This document shows positions 37,317 to 46,247 of a stretch of 64,000 bases of DNA, piece by piece. Position 1 is the first letter of the stretch. The number at the start of each line of letters is the position of its first letter. Position numbers and translations under genes: made by a program. The notes beneath the pieces are model-generated. The model did not search any database. It saw only the letters and a list, made by a program, of their open reading frames with translations, and was not told the DNA's origin. Location of the stretch: NCBI GenBank assembly GCA_022340585.1, contig JAJDNS010000035.1:1-64000 (forward strand), read 5' to 3'. The stretch comes from Acidobacteriota bacterium. GTDB taxonomy: Bacteria > Acidobacteriota > Vicinamibacteria > Fen-336.

Positions 37317-39131
37317 ATGAGCCTGCTGCCCACCCTGCTCGCTCTCGCATCCGTCTCGCCGGCCGCCACGCCGGCCGCCGGCGAACGCCCCAACGTCGTT
37401 CTCATCATGACCGACGACCAGGGCTACGGCGACCTGGGAGCCCACGGCAACCCCGTCATCCAGACCCCGCGTCTCGACCGCCTGGCGGCCGAGAGCGTGG
37501 AGCTGGCGGCGTTCTACGTCTCACCGGTGTGCGCTCCGACCCGGGCCAGCCTGCTCACCGGCCGCTACCACCAGCGCACGGGCGTCATGAGCGTGACCAG
37601 CGGCTACGAGACCATGGATGCGGACGAGGTCACCCTGGCCGAGGTCCTGGGCGCGGCCGGCTACCGGACGGCGCTCTTCGGCAAGTGGCACCTCGGGGAG
37701 TACTACCCCTGGGTGCCTCACGCCCAGGGCTTCGACGAGTACGTGGGCTTTCGCCCCGGCCACCTGGATGACGACTACTTCGACCCCGTCCTGGAGCACA
37801 ACGGGCAGCCTCTGCCGACTCGCGGCTACATCACCGACATCCTCACCGACCACGCGATCCGCTTCGTGGAAGACAACCGGGAGCGCCCCTTCTTCGTCTA
37901 CCTGCCCTACAACGCGCCCCACACGCCGCTGTTCGTTCCCGAGCGCTACGCCCGGCCCTACTTCGACCGGGGACTGCCCGAGAGGACGGCCCTCGTCTAC
38001 GGCATGATCCAGAGCATCGACGAGAACGTGGGCCGGCTGCTGGACCGGCTGGACGCGCTGGACCTCGCCCGCGACACCATCGTGATCTTCCTCTCGGACA
38101 ATGGTCCCATCTGGGGCTGGAGCGAAGCCTCCCCAGCCCGCTACAACGCCGGTCTCCGGGCCCAGAAGTTCACCGTGTTCGAGGGCGGCATCCGGGTCCC
38201 CTTCTTCATCCGCTGGCCCGGGCGGCTCGAGCCGGGACTCAGGCTGGACGAGCCAGCCGCGCACATCGACGTCCTGCCCACCTTGCTCGACTACTGTGGC
38301 GTCGACCTGCCCGCGGGCGTCGAGATCGACGGCGTGAGCCTGCGCCGTCTCCTGGAGGGAGGGCCGTGGCCCGCGCGCACGTTGTTCATGCAGTACGCGC
38401 TGGAGACGACGCGGGACCCGGCCCCCCATCCCGGCAGCGTGGCCCGGACCCGGCGCTTCAAGATGGTCCAGGGGCGTGACACCGCTCCCTGGGGCCGGGA
38501 GCGGCCGCCCGTGCCCAACCGCCTCTTCGATCTCCTCGCGGATCGCGGCGAGCAGAACGACCTGGCCATGGAGGTTCCGGAGCGGCTGGCCGCCCTCGAC
38601 CGGCAGTACACGGCGTGGTGGCAGGAGGTCACGGCGCGGCGCGGCTTCGCTCGACACGCCATCGAGATCGGCCATCCCGAGGAGAACCCCGTCGTGCTCA
38701 CGCCCCACCACGCCCGGGCCTCGGGGAACCTCCAGTTCCTGGGCTTCCGCGGCCTCCGGCGCGAGCGCGTGGGCCCCCACCCCACGGGGGTCGCCGGGGA
38801 CTGGCTGTCCGGGTGGACGGAGCTCGAGCAGAAGGCGGTGTGGAAGGTCGACGTCCAGCGCTCGGGCGTCTACGAGGTCGTCCTGCGCCTGCGCTGTCCG
38901 GCGTCGGATGCGGGCTCGCGCGTGCGAGTGACGGTCGGTGAGACGAGGATCGAGGGGCTGGTGCCCGAGGCCCCACTGCCCGTCGGCGAGTGGCGGTCCT
39001 GGACGCTGGGCCGCGGCCCCCTCACTCGGGGCGAGCAGCCGTTGACGATCCGGGCCCTGTCCCGGCCCGGCGACACCGTGATGGAGCTCGCGGCCGTCGA
39101 GCTGCGCTGGCTCGGTCCGTCATCACTCTGA
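37317..39131 (+). CDS. Secreted sulfatase (formylglycine-dependent) with a C-terminal beta module
   Basis: The 604-residue protein has a signal peptide (1-22), then RPNVVLIMTDDQGYGDLGAHG with metal-binding Asp33-Asp34. SPVCAPTRASLLTGRY follows, whose CAPTR is the C-x-P-x-R motif that converts Cys72 to formylglycine. Further landmarks are FGKWHLGEYYPWVPHAQGFDEY and FLSDNGPIW, the standard S1-family order. Residues beyond about 470 form an extra beta-rich domain (WKVDVQRSGVYEVVLRLRCP) resembling modules attached to polysaccharide sulfatases. It probably removes sulfate esters from glycans. The ATG at 37317 is chosen because a signal peptide directly follows it; the long upstream frame is antisense to the sirtuin gene. 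Confidence 0.93.
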   Translation: MSLLPTLLALASVSPAATPAAGERPNVVLIMTDDQGYGDLGAHGNPVIQTPRLDRLAAESVELAAFYVSPVCAPTRASLLTGRYHQRTGVMSVTSGYETMDADEVTLAEVLGAAGYRTALFGKWHLGEYYPWVPHAQGFDEYVGFRPGHLDDDYFDPVLEHNGQPLPTRGYITDILTDHAIRFVEDNRERPFFVYLPYNAPHTPLFVPERYARPYFDRGLPERTALVYGMIQSIDENVGRLLDRLDALDLARDTIVIFLSDNGPIWGWSEASPARYNAGLRAQKFTVFEGGIRVPFFIRWPGRLEPGLRLDEPAAHIDVLPTLLDYCGVDLPAGVEIDGVSLRRLLEGGPWPARTLFMQYALETTRDPAPHPGSVARTRRFKMVQGRDTAPWGRERPPVPNRLFDLLADRGEQNDLAMEVPERLAALDRQYTAWWQEVTARRGFARHAIEIGHPEENPVVLTPHHARASGNLQFLGFRGLRRERVGPHPTGVAGDWLSGWTELEQKAVWKVDVQRSGVYEVVLRLRCPASDAGSRVRVTVGETRIEGLVPEAPLPVGEWRSWTLGRGPLTRGEQPLTIRALSRPGDTVMELAAVELRWLGPSSL

Positions 39132-39141
39132 CCCCTCCCGC

Positions 39142-40224
39142 TCAGGCCGCCGAAGCCGGGTCGTCCTCGATCCAGCCGCCCCCGAGACAGACCTCGGCGT
39201 CGTAGAAGACCGCGGCCTGCCCGGGAGTGATCGCCCGCTGGGGCTGGTCGAAGATCACCTCGACCCGGCCACCGCCGAGCGGACGGAGGGTGGCCGGCGC
39301 CGGGGCGTGGCGGTAGCGGATCTGGACCTGGGCCCCTCGAGCGTCCGCCGGCGCCGGCACCGAGACCCAGTTGACGTCCCTCGCCACCAGGCGGTCGCCC
39401 AGGAGCGCCTCCTCGTCACCCACCACCACCGTCCGCTCCTCGGGCCGGACCCGAAGCACGTACAGCGGACGGGGCGAGGTGAGCCCGAGCCCGCGCCGCT
39501 GTCCCACGGTGAAGCCGTGGATGCCCTGGTGGCGTCCGAGCTCGTCCCCGGCCGCGTTCACGATGGGGCCGGCCCGGTCCCCGGGAGGTGCCTGCCGTTC
39601 GACGTAGGCGGCGTAGTCGCCGTCGGGGACGAAGCAGATCTCCTGGCTCTCGGCCTTGTCCGCGACGAGGAGATCCAGGTCCCGGGCCCGCTGTCGCACC
39701 TCCGTCTTCGCCATCTCTCCGACGGGGAACCGGGCCCTGGCCAGCTGCTCCTGGGTGAGACCGAACAGGAAGTACGACTGGTCCTTGGACCGGTCTCGGC
39801 CACGGAGAAGGCGGTGCCGTCCCCCGTCTCGGTCCTTGCGGGCGTAGTGTCCGGTGGCCACGGCCTCGGCGCCCAGGGCCCGGGTCCTCTCGACCAGGGT
39901 GGCGAACTTCACCTCGGTGTTGCAGCGGGCACAGGGGAGCGGCGTGCGCCCCTCCAGGTAGTCAGCGACGAACGGCGCGATCACCTCGTCGTGGAAGGAT
40001 CGCTCCATCCTCATCACGTAGTGCGGGATCCCCAGGCGGGCCGCCACCGCCTTGGCGTCGTGAAAGTCCTCGAGGGCGCAGCAACGGCCGAAGGACGGTC
40101 CGGCGCCTTCCGTCTGGTCGTGGAGCTGCATCGAGACTCCGACGACGTCGTGGCCCTCATCCCGGACCAGCGCTGCCGCCACCGAGGAGTCGACTCCCCC
40201 GGACATCGCCGCAACCACCCGCAT
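39142..40224 (-). CDS. mnmA: tRNA-specific 2-thiouridylase MnmA
   Basis: The 360-residue enzyme catalyses ATP-dependent sulfur transfer to U34 of tRNA-Lys, -Glu and -Gln. It shows the PP-loop [16 protein letters not shown] at the N-terminus, catalytic Cys in [13 protein letters not shown] (about residue 100), the second Cys in [13 protein letters not shown] (about residue 195) and the C-terminal beta barrel ([22 protein letters not shown]). Its stop lies 10 bp from the convergent sulfatase stop. It is the last gene of the minus-strand run that begins with the SpoIIE-type phosphatase, 27 bp after the peptidase/beta-barrel gene. Confidence 0.97.
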   Translation of the reverse strand: MRVVAAMSGGVDSSVAAALVRDEGHDVVGVSMQLHDQTEGAGPSFGRCCALEDFHDAKAVAARLGIPHYVMRMERSFHDEVIAPFVADYLEGRTPLPCARCNTEVKFATLVERTRALGAEAVATGHYARKDRDGGRHRLLRGRDRSKDQSYFLFGLTQEQLARARFPVGEMAKTEVRQRARDLDLLVADKAESQEICFVPDGDYAAYVERQAPPGDRAGPIVNAAGDELGRHQGIHGFTVGQRRGLGLTSPRPLYVLRVRPEERTVVVGDEEALLGDRLVARDVNWVSVPAPADARGAQVQIRYRHAPAPATLRPLGGGRVEVIFDQPQRAITPGQAAVFYDAEVCLGGGWIEDDPASAA

Positions 40225-40251
40225 CCAATCAGTATAGGCCGCGGTCGGTCC

Positions 40252-42294
40252 TCAGCGTGGCCAGGGCAGCAGCCAGCCCGCAGACAGGGTGAAGCCGCCC
40301 TCTCGGAGCCCGGTGGCCGCATCGACGCGGAGGGTGGCGAGGTTCCCGGGGAGACGGAGACGGAGGCCGCCCCCGACGTCGACGAGAGCCGAGCCGTCCT
40401 CGAGTGTCGAGACCCGCTCGCGGGCTCGCGCCCAGTCGACAAACCCGGCGGCACCGAGCCTCAAGGGTCCGAGGGTGGCGAGGTGCACCTCCACCTCGGT
40501 GCTGGCGTGGAGCAGCCGCCGACCGAAGGCGGGACCGGTCACCACTCCGTCCTCGAGGAGAGGGTGGGCACGAAGCAACGGCTCGCGAGCGTGGCCCACC
40601 CCCGCCCCGGGCCAGCGACCGAGAGGGGCCGTCGCGCTGGCCCCGTAGAAGCCGATCTGCCCGCGAGCGACCACCCGTCTCGGCGAGGCCGACGAGCGCA
40701 GGGCGACGGTGACACCGCCCGCCGCGAAGCCCGACTGGCTGGAGAGGGGCAGGGCGCCACGACCGTCGAGGACGAGGGCGGCCCGGTCGGCCAGAAGCCG
40801 TTGCTCGAGGCGCCCTCCCAGCGACAGGAAGGAACCCCGCCCGCTCCACCGCTCGCCGGCGAGCTCCAGACCCAGACGGAGGGAGGGAGTGAGCCAGTCC
40901 CCGTGGGTCACGGCGCCCCGACGCGTGGTCTCGACGAGGGGCCCGGTGTCGGCGGTCGTCGCGTAGGACTGCTCCTCCCAGGCTCCCTGAACGGCCACCA
41001 GGCCCGGCAGACCCAGCCCGCGCGGAACGGTGGCGGCGAGAGCCGCCGCCGGCCGCCGCTCCCACCAGCGCACCGCCAGCTCCAGGCTCCCGCCCCGTCG
41101 CACCGGGCTGTCGAGGCGGAGGCGCGTCCGTCGCTCGGTCAGGGCATCGGCGGCGGCCTGGACCAGCAGCCGCCAGGGTCGTGCGACCAGCGGCCGCTCC
41201 ACGACCGCGGCCTCGACGCGGGCACGCCCCCCTCCCGTCGGCCGGTAGGAGAGGCGCGTCAGGGCGGCGGCCGGCATCTCCGCCAGCCGACGCCGGGCCC
41301 GCGTGAGCCGCGGCGCCGTCAGCGGCACGCTGGCGGGAACGTCGAGCCACGCGAGGGCGACGTCGTGGCGGGTGCGCTCCAGGCCGGTGAAGGCAACGTC
41401 GTCCACGACGGGCTCGCCCACCCGGTTCCAGGCGCGCAGGGCCCCCTCGGGATCGTCATCGAGGAACCGGCTCGTGCCCAGGAGTCGCCACGCGTGCCCG
41501 TCCCCGGGGGCAAGGCGCGTGGCGCGCTCGCCGAGGATGGCGGCCTCGTGCCAGCGCTCCTGGCGAAAGCGCACCGCCGCGAGCTCCCGCAGGGGACGGC
41601 CGCGCTCCGGACAGAGGGCAACGGCGGCCCCGAGCCGCTGCTCGGCGGCGAGGAACGCGTCCTGGCGCGCCCGGGCCACGGCCTCGTCCACGAGCCGGTC
41701 GCAGCCGTCGGGCGGTGGCGTGGCCGTCGAAGAGCGGCGATCGGGAGGTTCGGCTTCTCCCCCCCGGGCGTCCCCCGGGAGCGCGAGCAGGGCCCAGTGA
41801 TCCGATCCCGACCACTGGCGGCGCAGCGTCGCCGCGTCCTCCGCGCGGAAGGGTCCGAGGGCAGGGTCGTGGAGCAGGACCCGGTCCCCCCGCCAGGCCA
41901 CCACCACGACGTAGTGGAAACGCGCCGGGCTCGCCTCGATCAACGCGATCACCGGACGCCCGCGTTCGAGGTGATCCTGGACCAGGGTGGCCTCCCCGCG
42001 GAAGGGCAGGGCCTGGAAGCCCAGCGTGCGGAGGCGGCCCACGAGGGCGCCCGTCGTGATGCCTCCACGGCTCGAATCGACGAGGTCGGCGAAGGCCTCT
42101 GGTCGGGTGGTGGCCGCGCCCCAGTAGCGCATCACCATGGCGGCGGCGGCTCCGCCGCAGAGGGCCTCGGTCTGGGCGAGAAAGGGAACGTCGAGGACGT
42201 GGAGGGGAGCCGCGGAACCCTCGGCGGCAACGCCCCCGGACGAGAGGAGGGCCGTCACCAGGACGGCCCCGACGACACCCCGTGCCTGGCTCAG
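40252..42294 (-). CDS. PA2778-like cysteine peptidase / TPR protein fused to a putative outer-membrane beta-barrel
   Basis: The protein (about 680 residues) has a signal peptide and a C39-like papain-fold domain (about 30-165): Cys46 in TEALCGGAAAAMVMRYWG, His in RFHYVVVVAW and Asp in LLHDPALG. A TPR-like helical part follows (about 190-300, AVALCPERGRPLRELAAVRF, ATRLAPGDGHAWRLLGTS). The last ~370 residues are alternating, beta-rich sequence without Cys, ending GGLRLRLPGNLATLRVDAAT and AGWLLPWPR, like the barrel end of Omp85/BamA-type proteins. Ordinary PA2778 proteins stop after the TPRs. No ATG or GTG gives a full signal peptide: a CTG at 42294, overlapping the upstream TGA as CTGA, does; GTG 42258 is the fallback. 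It is paired with a PA2779-like gene. Confidence 0.75.
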   Translation of the reverse strand: MSQARGVVGAVLVTALLSSGGVAAEGSAAPLHVLDVPFLAQTEALCGGAAAAMVMRYWGAATTRPEAFADLVDSSRGGITTGALVGRLRTLGFQALPFRGEATLVQDHLERGRPVIALIEASPARFHYVVVVAWRGDRVLLHDPALGPFRAEDAATLRRQWSGSDHWALLALPGDARGGEAEPPDRRSSTATPPPDGCDRLVDEAVARARQDAFLAAEQRLGAAVALCPERGRPLRELAAVRFRQERWHEAAILGERATRLAPGDGHAWRLLGTSRFLDDDPEGALRAWNRVGEPVVDDVAFTGLERTRHDVALAWLDVPASVPLTAPRLTRARRRLAEMPAAALTRLSYRPTGGGRARVEAAVVERPLVARPWRLLVQAAADALTERRTRLRLDSPVRRGGSLELAVRWWERRPAAALAATVPRGLGLPGLVAVQGAWEEQSYATTADTGPLVETTRRGAVTHGDWLTPSLRLGLELAGERWSGRGSFLSLGGRLEQRLLADRAALVLDGRGALPLSSQSGFAAGGVTVALRSSASPRRVVARGQIGFYGASATAPLGRWPGAGVGHAREPLLRAHPLLEDGVVTGPAFGRRLLHASTEVEVHLATLGPLRLGAAGFVDWARARERVSTLEDGSALVDVGGGLRLRLPGNLATLRVDAATGLREGGFTLSAGWLLPWPR

Positions 42295-42668
42295 TCGACG
42301 AGCAGGATGATGATGATGACGATGAGGAGCGCCGCGACCAGGCTGATGGTGATGTTCTGGCCGCCGGCCATCGCGCCGTCGGCCACGGCGGCGTGCTCGG
42401 CCACGCGCTGCAGCTCCTCGCCGTCGAGGGCGGCCAACGCCGCATCCGCCTGCCGCAGGTCGAGCCCCGCCCCCTCCGCCAGCGTGCGCACGTCCTCGCG
42501 GGCGAGCAGCGCTCTCACCTGCTCCCGCACCGCGTCCTCTTGAAGGGTCGAGTCGGCGAGAGCGGCGTCCAGCTCGCTGGAGTTGACGGCACTCGTTTCC
42601 GCAGCCCCGAGGGCCGGCAGGGCCATGACCAGTGCGATGGCCAGCGTCATCGTCATCCTGATGGGCAT
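42291..42668 (-). CDS. PA2779-family small membrane protein
   Basis: The 125-residue protein has a signal peptide (1-22), a helical charged middle with LREQVRALLARE-like sequence (residues about 40-90) and a C-terminal TM helix ending LLIVIIIILLVD. This is the layout of the PA2779 family, genes almost always next to a PA2778-type cysteine peptidase, as here. The role of the pair is unknown; the membrane protein could be the peptidase's anchor, substrate or chaperone. It overlaps the start of the downstream peptidase gene by about 4 bp. ATG 42668 follows GGGAGGTGACGACCG. Confidence 0.85.
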   Translation of the reverse strand: MPIRMTMTLAIALVMALPALGAAETSAVNSSELDAALADSTLQEDAVREQVRALLAREDVRTLAEGAGLDLRQADAALAALDGEELQRVAEHAAVADGAMAGGQNITISLVAALLIVIIIILLVD

Positions 42669-42734
42669 CGGTCGTCACCTCCCGGCCACAGCCTAGCACG
42701 ATCGACGGAGTGATCATCCCGGCCCGACACCCGG

Positions 42735-43442
42735 TCAGCGATCCCCGCGGCGCAGCTCGTCCAGGGCGCGCTCCGCCGCCTGCTGCTGGGCCGCCTTCTT
42801 GGACGTACCCCTGCCCTCGGTCACCTGGCCGTCGTCCAGCCGGCACTCGACGCGAAAGGAGCGGCGGTGGCTGGGTCCCTCCTCGGCCGCCACCCGGTAC
42901 TTTGGAAGCGGACGTCCCCGCCCCTGCAGGAGCTCCTGGAGCGCGCTCTTGGCGTCCTCGGCTTCGACGTCCCCGTTCTCCACGTCTCCGGCGAACTCGT
43001 CGCGGACGAACCGGTGGGCGACCTCGAAGCCCCCGTCGAGGAAGAGCGCGGCGATCAGGGCCTCGTAGGCGTTCGCCCACAGCGCCGACTTCTGGCGCCC
43101 TCCGGTCTTCTCCTCCCCCCGGCCGAGCCGGAGCAGCGCCGGCAGGCCGAGGTCGGCAGCCCGGCGGGCGAGGCTGGGCGCGGACACCAGCCGGGCCCGG
43201 TGACGGCTCTTCGGACCCTCCGCCCCGTCGGGGTCCCGGAGGTGGAGCAGATCGGTCACCACGAGTCCGAGCACGGAATCTCCAAGGAACTCCAGGGGCT
43301 CGTTGTCTCCCGCGGCCGGGGACACGTCCTCGTTGGCGTGGCTGGCGTGGGTCAGGGCCCGGTCGAGGAGGTCGAGGTCGGCAAAGTGGTACCCGAGGCG
43401 GCGCTCGAGGCGGTGAAGCTGCTCCGCCCTTTCGCCGGTCAC
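42735..43442 (-). CDS. rnc: Ribonuclease III
   Basis: The 235-residue endonuclease cleaves double-stranded RNA in rRNA and mRNA processing. The catalytic signature appears as EPLEFLGDSVLGLVV (residues about 48-62), with the second acidic cluster in NAYEALIAALFLDGG (about 124-138). A C-terminal dsRNA-binding domain (about 160-232) contains KYRV, FRVECRLDDGQVTEGRGTSKKAAQQQAAE. The start overlaps the stop of the SpoIIE-type phosphatase gene by 4 bp (ATGA). Confidence 0.97.
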   Translation of the reverse strand: MTGERAEQLHRLERRLGYHFADLDLLDRALTHASHANEDVSPAAGDNEPLEFLGDSVLGLVVTDLLHLRDPDGAEGPKSRHRARLVSAPSLARRAADLGLPALLRLGRGEEKTGGRQKSALWANAYEALIAALFLDGGFEVAHRFVRDEFAGDVENGDVEAEDAKSALQELLQGRGRPLPKYRVAAEEGPSHRRSFRVECRLDDGQVTEGRGTSKKAAQQQAAERALDELRRGDR

Positions 43443-45505
43443 GGAGCCTCGTCCTCCGCCACCACCTTGAGCACCACCATCGTCAGGTCGTCGTGGGGAG
43501 CGGCGTCGCCCACGAAGCGCTCGACCTCCCCGAGGATCCGCTCCCGGATCTGCTCGCTGCTCAACCCCTCGCCGTCCTCGAGAATCCGCCGCAGTCGGCT
43601 CTCACCGAACAGCTCCGACCTCTCGTTCATCGCCTCCGACAGGCCGTCGGTGAAGAAGAGGAAGAAGTCGCCGGGCGCGAGCGGGACCTCCTCCTCCCGA
43701 AGGACCTGCTCGAAGCCCTCGCCGCGGTCGAGGCCGAGCCCCAGCCCGGGCGGGGTCAGGACCCGGGTCTTCCCGCACTCCGCCTCCAGGTGGATGAGCG
43801 GGTTGTGCCCGGCGCGGGCGAAACGCATGGCGCGCGCTTCGGTGTCCACGACCGCGTAGGTCATGGTCACGAAGGTCCGCGAGTCCATGCTCTCGGCGAG
43901 GATCCGGTTGGCCTCCACGAGGAGCCGGGCCGGCGAGTCGTAGATCCGGGACAACGAGAGCACGAGGCCCTTGAGCTCGGCCATGTAGAGGGCGGCCGAG
44001 GTTCCCTTGCCCGACACGTCGGCCACCAGGACCCCCATCCGCGTGTCGCTCAGCGGGAGCACGTCGTAGTAGTCGCCGCCCACCTCGGTCGCCGGAATGC
44101 ACAGCGCCGCCACCCGGATGCCGGGGACGGTGGACAGGGTCTTCCCGGGCAGAAGGCTCATCTGGATCTCCCGGGCGATCCGGAGCTCCTCCTCCAGGCG
44201 CTCCTTCTCCGCCTGCTCCCGCATCAGGTCCTGGATCCCCCGGGACATCAGATTGAACGACTCGGCGAGGTCCCCGAGCTGGTCGCGGGAGCGGATGCGA
44301 ATCGTGTGGGTGAAGTCCCCCTCCCTCAGGCGCCGCGTTCCCTCCGACAGGTCGTGCACGCCCCTGGTGATGGAGCGAGCGAGGAGGAGGCCGAGCATCA
44401 GCGCCACCCCGTACATCACGAGAAACACGACGCCGACCACGCCCATGGCGATGAGGAGCATGTCGGGGAGCGTTCGGGCGCCGGCCTCGGCCGGGAGAAG
44501 CCCCGGGGAGAGCCGGCGCACGAGGTCGAGGGGCTGGTAGCGGAGCGACAGGGGCGGGAAGACACTGGTCTCCCCGGTGTCCCAGTCGGTCCGCTCGGGG
44601 AACGCGAAGGAGGTCAGCCCCGGTCCCAGCGGCGCCCGGGCGGTCTCGCCTTCGTGCTCGACGGCGATCTCGGCCTCGACGCCCGTCCCCCCCGACGGCC
44701 CCGCTGCCGTCGCCGAGTCGCCCCGGGTCAGCGGGACGACCTGGAGGCCCGTGCGGCGCTCGAGGTTCGCGAAGAAGAGATCATCGGTGGGAACGTCGAG
44801 CAACAGGGTCCTCGGGCCCGCGGTCCAGACCGCGCGCACCACGTCGACCGCCGGGCCGCCGGCCGCGGGCTCGACGGTCACCATTCCGGCGAAATCCTGC
44901 CCGTCCCACCAGGACGGCAGCGTCTGGGGCCTCCCCCCCGGGGCGGCCACCACCCGTCCATCGCGGAAGAGCGTCCAGGCCAGCTCCCGGTGGAGCGCCC
45001 GGGCCGGGGCGAGCCGGTCGGACAAAGCGGACACGGCCCGCGCGTCGTTCTCGGGCAGGTCCTCGAGGGCGGCGTGGGCCGAGGTGCGCAGGATCTCGCC
45101 AGCGCGCTCGATCTCGTCGACGACCATCCGCGACGCCACGAGCTGCATGAAGGCCACCGCGGCCAGACCCAGGAACAGGCTCAGCAGGATGACGGGAACG
45201 AGGGCGACGAACAGGTACGACAGAATCAGCTTGGTCCGGATCCGCCACAGGAATCGCGCCGACAGCCAGCGCAGTCCACGCCAGATGCCCCAGAGAAGGG
45301 AGACCCCGAGGACGAGCTTGGCCGGGATCCGCAGCAGCCCCGGCACGCCGAGCTCAAACAATCCCAGGAAGGCGTCGAGGAGCCACACCGCGAGCGCCCC
45401 GAGCAGGATGCGGCCGCGCCAGGTGCTCCCCAGGAACCGGCGCACGCGGCGGCGCAGCGGGGGCGCGGGAAGGGCCGGAGGCCGGGTCAGGAGCGGGCGG
45501 ACCAT
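43439..45505 (-). CDS. Membrane PP2C-type (SpoIIE/RsbU) serine phosphatase with HAMP domain
   Basis: The 688-residue protein has hydrophobic segments near 33-60 and 65-80, TM helices near 95-120 and 325-350 framing a periplasmic sensor region, and HAMP (about 350-402, RRLREGDFTHTIRIRSRDQLGDLAESF). A coiled-coil linker (EKERLEEELRIAREIQMSLLP) leads into a SpoIIE domain (about 440-685) with Asp metal ligands in EVGGDYYDVLPL, VADVSGKG and the late PHDDLTMVVLK. Such proteins control anti-sigma-factor partner switching by dephosphorylating an STAS antagonist; no such partner is encoded here. Nothing definite explains its coupling to rnc. Confidence 0.92.
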   Translation of the reverse strand: MVRPLLTRPPALPAPPLRRRVRRFLGSTWRGRILLGALAVWLLDAFLGLFELGVPGLLRIPAKLVLGVSLLWGIWRGLRWLSARFLWRIRTKLILSYLFVALVPVILLSLFLGLAAVAFMQLVASRMVVDEIERAGEILRTSAHAALEDLPENDARAVSALSDRLAPARALHRELAWTLFRDGRVVAAPGGRPQTLPSWWDGQDFAGMVTVEPAAGGPAVDVVRAVWTAGPRTLLLDVPTDDLFFANLERRTGLQVVPLTRGDSATAAGPSGGTGVEAEIAVEHEGETARAPLGPGLTSFAFPERTDWDTGETSVFPPLSLRYQPLDLVRRLSPGLLPAEAGARTLPDMLLIAMGVVGVVFLVMYGVALMLGLLLARSITRGVHDLSEGTRRLREGDFTHTIRIRSRDQLGDLAESFNLMSRGIQDLMREQAEKERLEEELRIAREIQMSLLPGKTLSTVPGIRVAALCIPATEVGGDYYDVLPLSDTRMGVLVADVSGKGTSAALYMAELKGLVLSLSRIYDSPARLLVEANRILAESMDSRTFVTMTYAVVDTEARAMRFARAGHNPLIHLEAECGKTRVLTPPGLGLGLDRGEGFEQVLREEEVPLAPGDFFLFFTDGLSEAMNERSELFGESRLRRILEDGEGLSSEQIRERILGEVERFVGDAAPHDDLTMVVLKVVAEDEAP

Positions 45506-45535
45506 CCGGGCGAATGTAGCACCGTGGCGCCTTCG

Positions 45536-45564
45536 TTGACAGCCATACGGGCCTCGGCTAGCGT
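45536..45564 (+). promoter_or_regulatory. Sigma70-type promoter for the GspC-like gene
   Basis: TTGACA (45536-45541), a 17-bp spacer and TAGCGT (45559-45564) precede the ATG at 45581. The predicted transcription start (about 45571) leaves only a ~10-nt leader without a Shine-Dalgarno, so near-leaderless translation is possible. The 75-bp gap also holds the upstream region of the divergent phosphatase gene. Confidence 0.5.
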
Positions 45565-45580
45565 GACCGGGTAGGCCGTC

Positions 45581-46210
45581 ATGCTCGCTGCTCTGCTGCT
45601 GCTTCTCGCCTCCTCGGCCCCTGCGGACCTGACCGCGGTCGGGGTCGTGGTCGCCAAGTCGCCGGAGCACTCGGTGGCCATCCTGCGCTCCGGCGGTCGG
45701 ACGCGAGTCGTCGGCGTTGGCGATTCCGCCTTCGGCGGGCACCTCCTGGCGGTGTCCACCACCCGGGTCACTCTCGAGTTCGACAACCAGAGGGTCGACG
45801 TCCGGGTCCGCAGCGCCGGACCACCCGCCCTCTCGCCGCCGCTCGCCGCCTCGACCCCCGAGGCCCCCGAGCCCCCGGCCGAGGACGCTCCCCTGCGGGT
45901 CATGAAGCGCGAGGAGGTGGAGCAGCGGCTGGCCGGGGAGATGAACCGCATCCTCGCCGAGACCGCCATCCGGCCGGTGACCGAAGACGGGCGGGTGGTG
46001 GGTGTCCGTCTGACGCGCGTCGCCCAGGACAGCCTCCTTACCGAGGCCGGGCTCCGCTCCGGGGACGTGCTCACCAACATCAACGGCACCGAGATCGACG
46101 GCATGGCCACGCTCATCAGCCTGTGGCCTCGTCTCCAGGGCGCCTCCGACCTGCGGGCCCAGGGCCTGCGTGACGGGCGTCCGTTCTCGATCTCGTTGAG
46201 CCTTCAGTAG
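45581..46210 (+). CDS. GspC-like protein with PDZ domain
   Basis: The 209-residue protein has an N-terminal hydrophobic segment (1-15), a beta-rich homology region typical of type II secretion protein C (VVVAKSPEHSVAILRSGGRTRVVGVGDSAFGGHLLAVSTTRVTL), a Pro-rich linker (about 85-107) and a C-terminal PDZ domain (GVRLTRVAQDSLLTEAGLRSGDVLTNINGTEI). GspC links the inner-membrane platform to the GspD secretin. No other gsp gene is in the window, and the N-terminal segment is short for a membrane anchor, so it could be a stand-alone relative. Confidence 0.75.
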   Translation: MLAALLLLLASSAPADLTAVGVVVAKSPEHSVAILRSGGRTRVVGVGDSAFGGHLLAVSTTRVTLEFDNQRVDVRVRSAGPPALSPPLAASTPEAPEPPAEDAPLRVMKREEVEQRLAGEMNRILAETAIRPVTEDGRVVGVRLTRVAQDSLLTEAGLRSGDVLTNINGTEIDGMATLISLWPRLQGASDLRAQGLRDGRPFSISLSLQ

Positions 46211-46247
46211 TCCCCCCCGCGGCGCGCGCGCCGCCGTCTCGACCGAG

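Noticed and set aside
42710..45574. 954-codon plus-strand open frame over rnc and the phosphatase gene.
   Set aside because: Its composition is low-complexity, and the opposite strand encodes well-recognised RNase III and SpoIIE domains.
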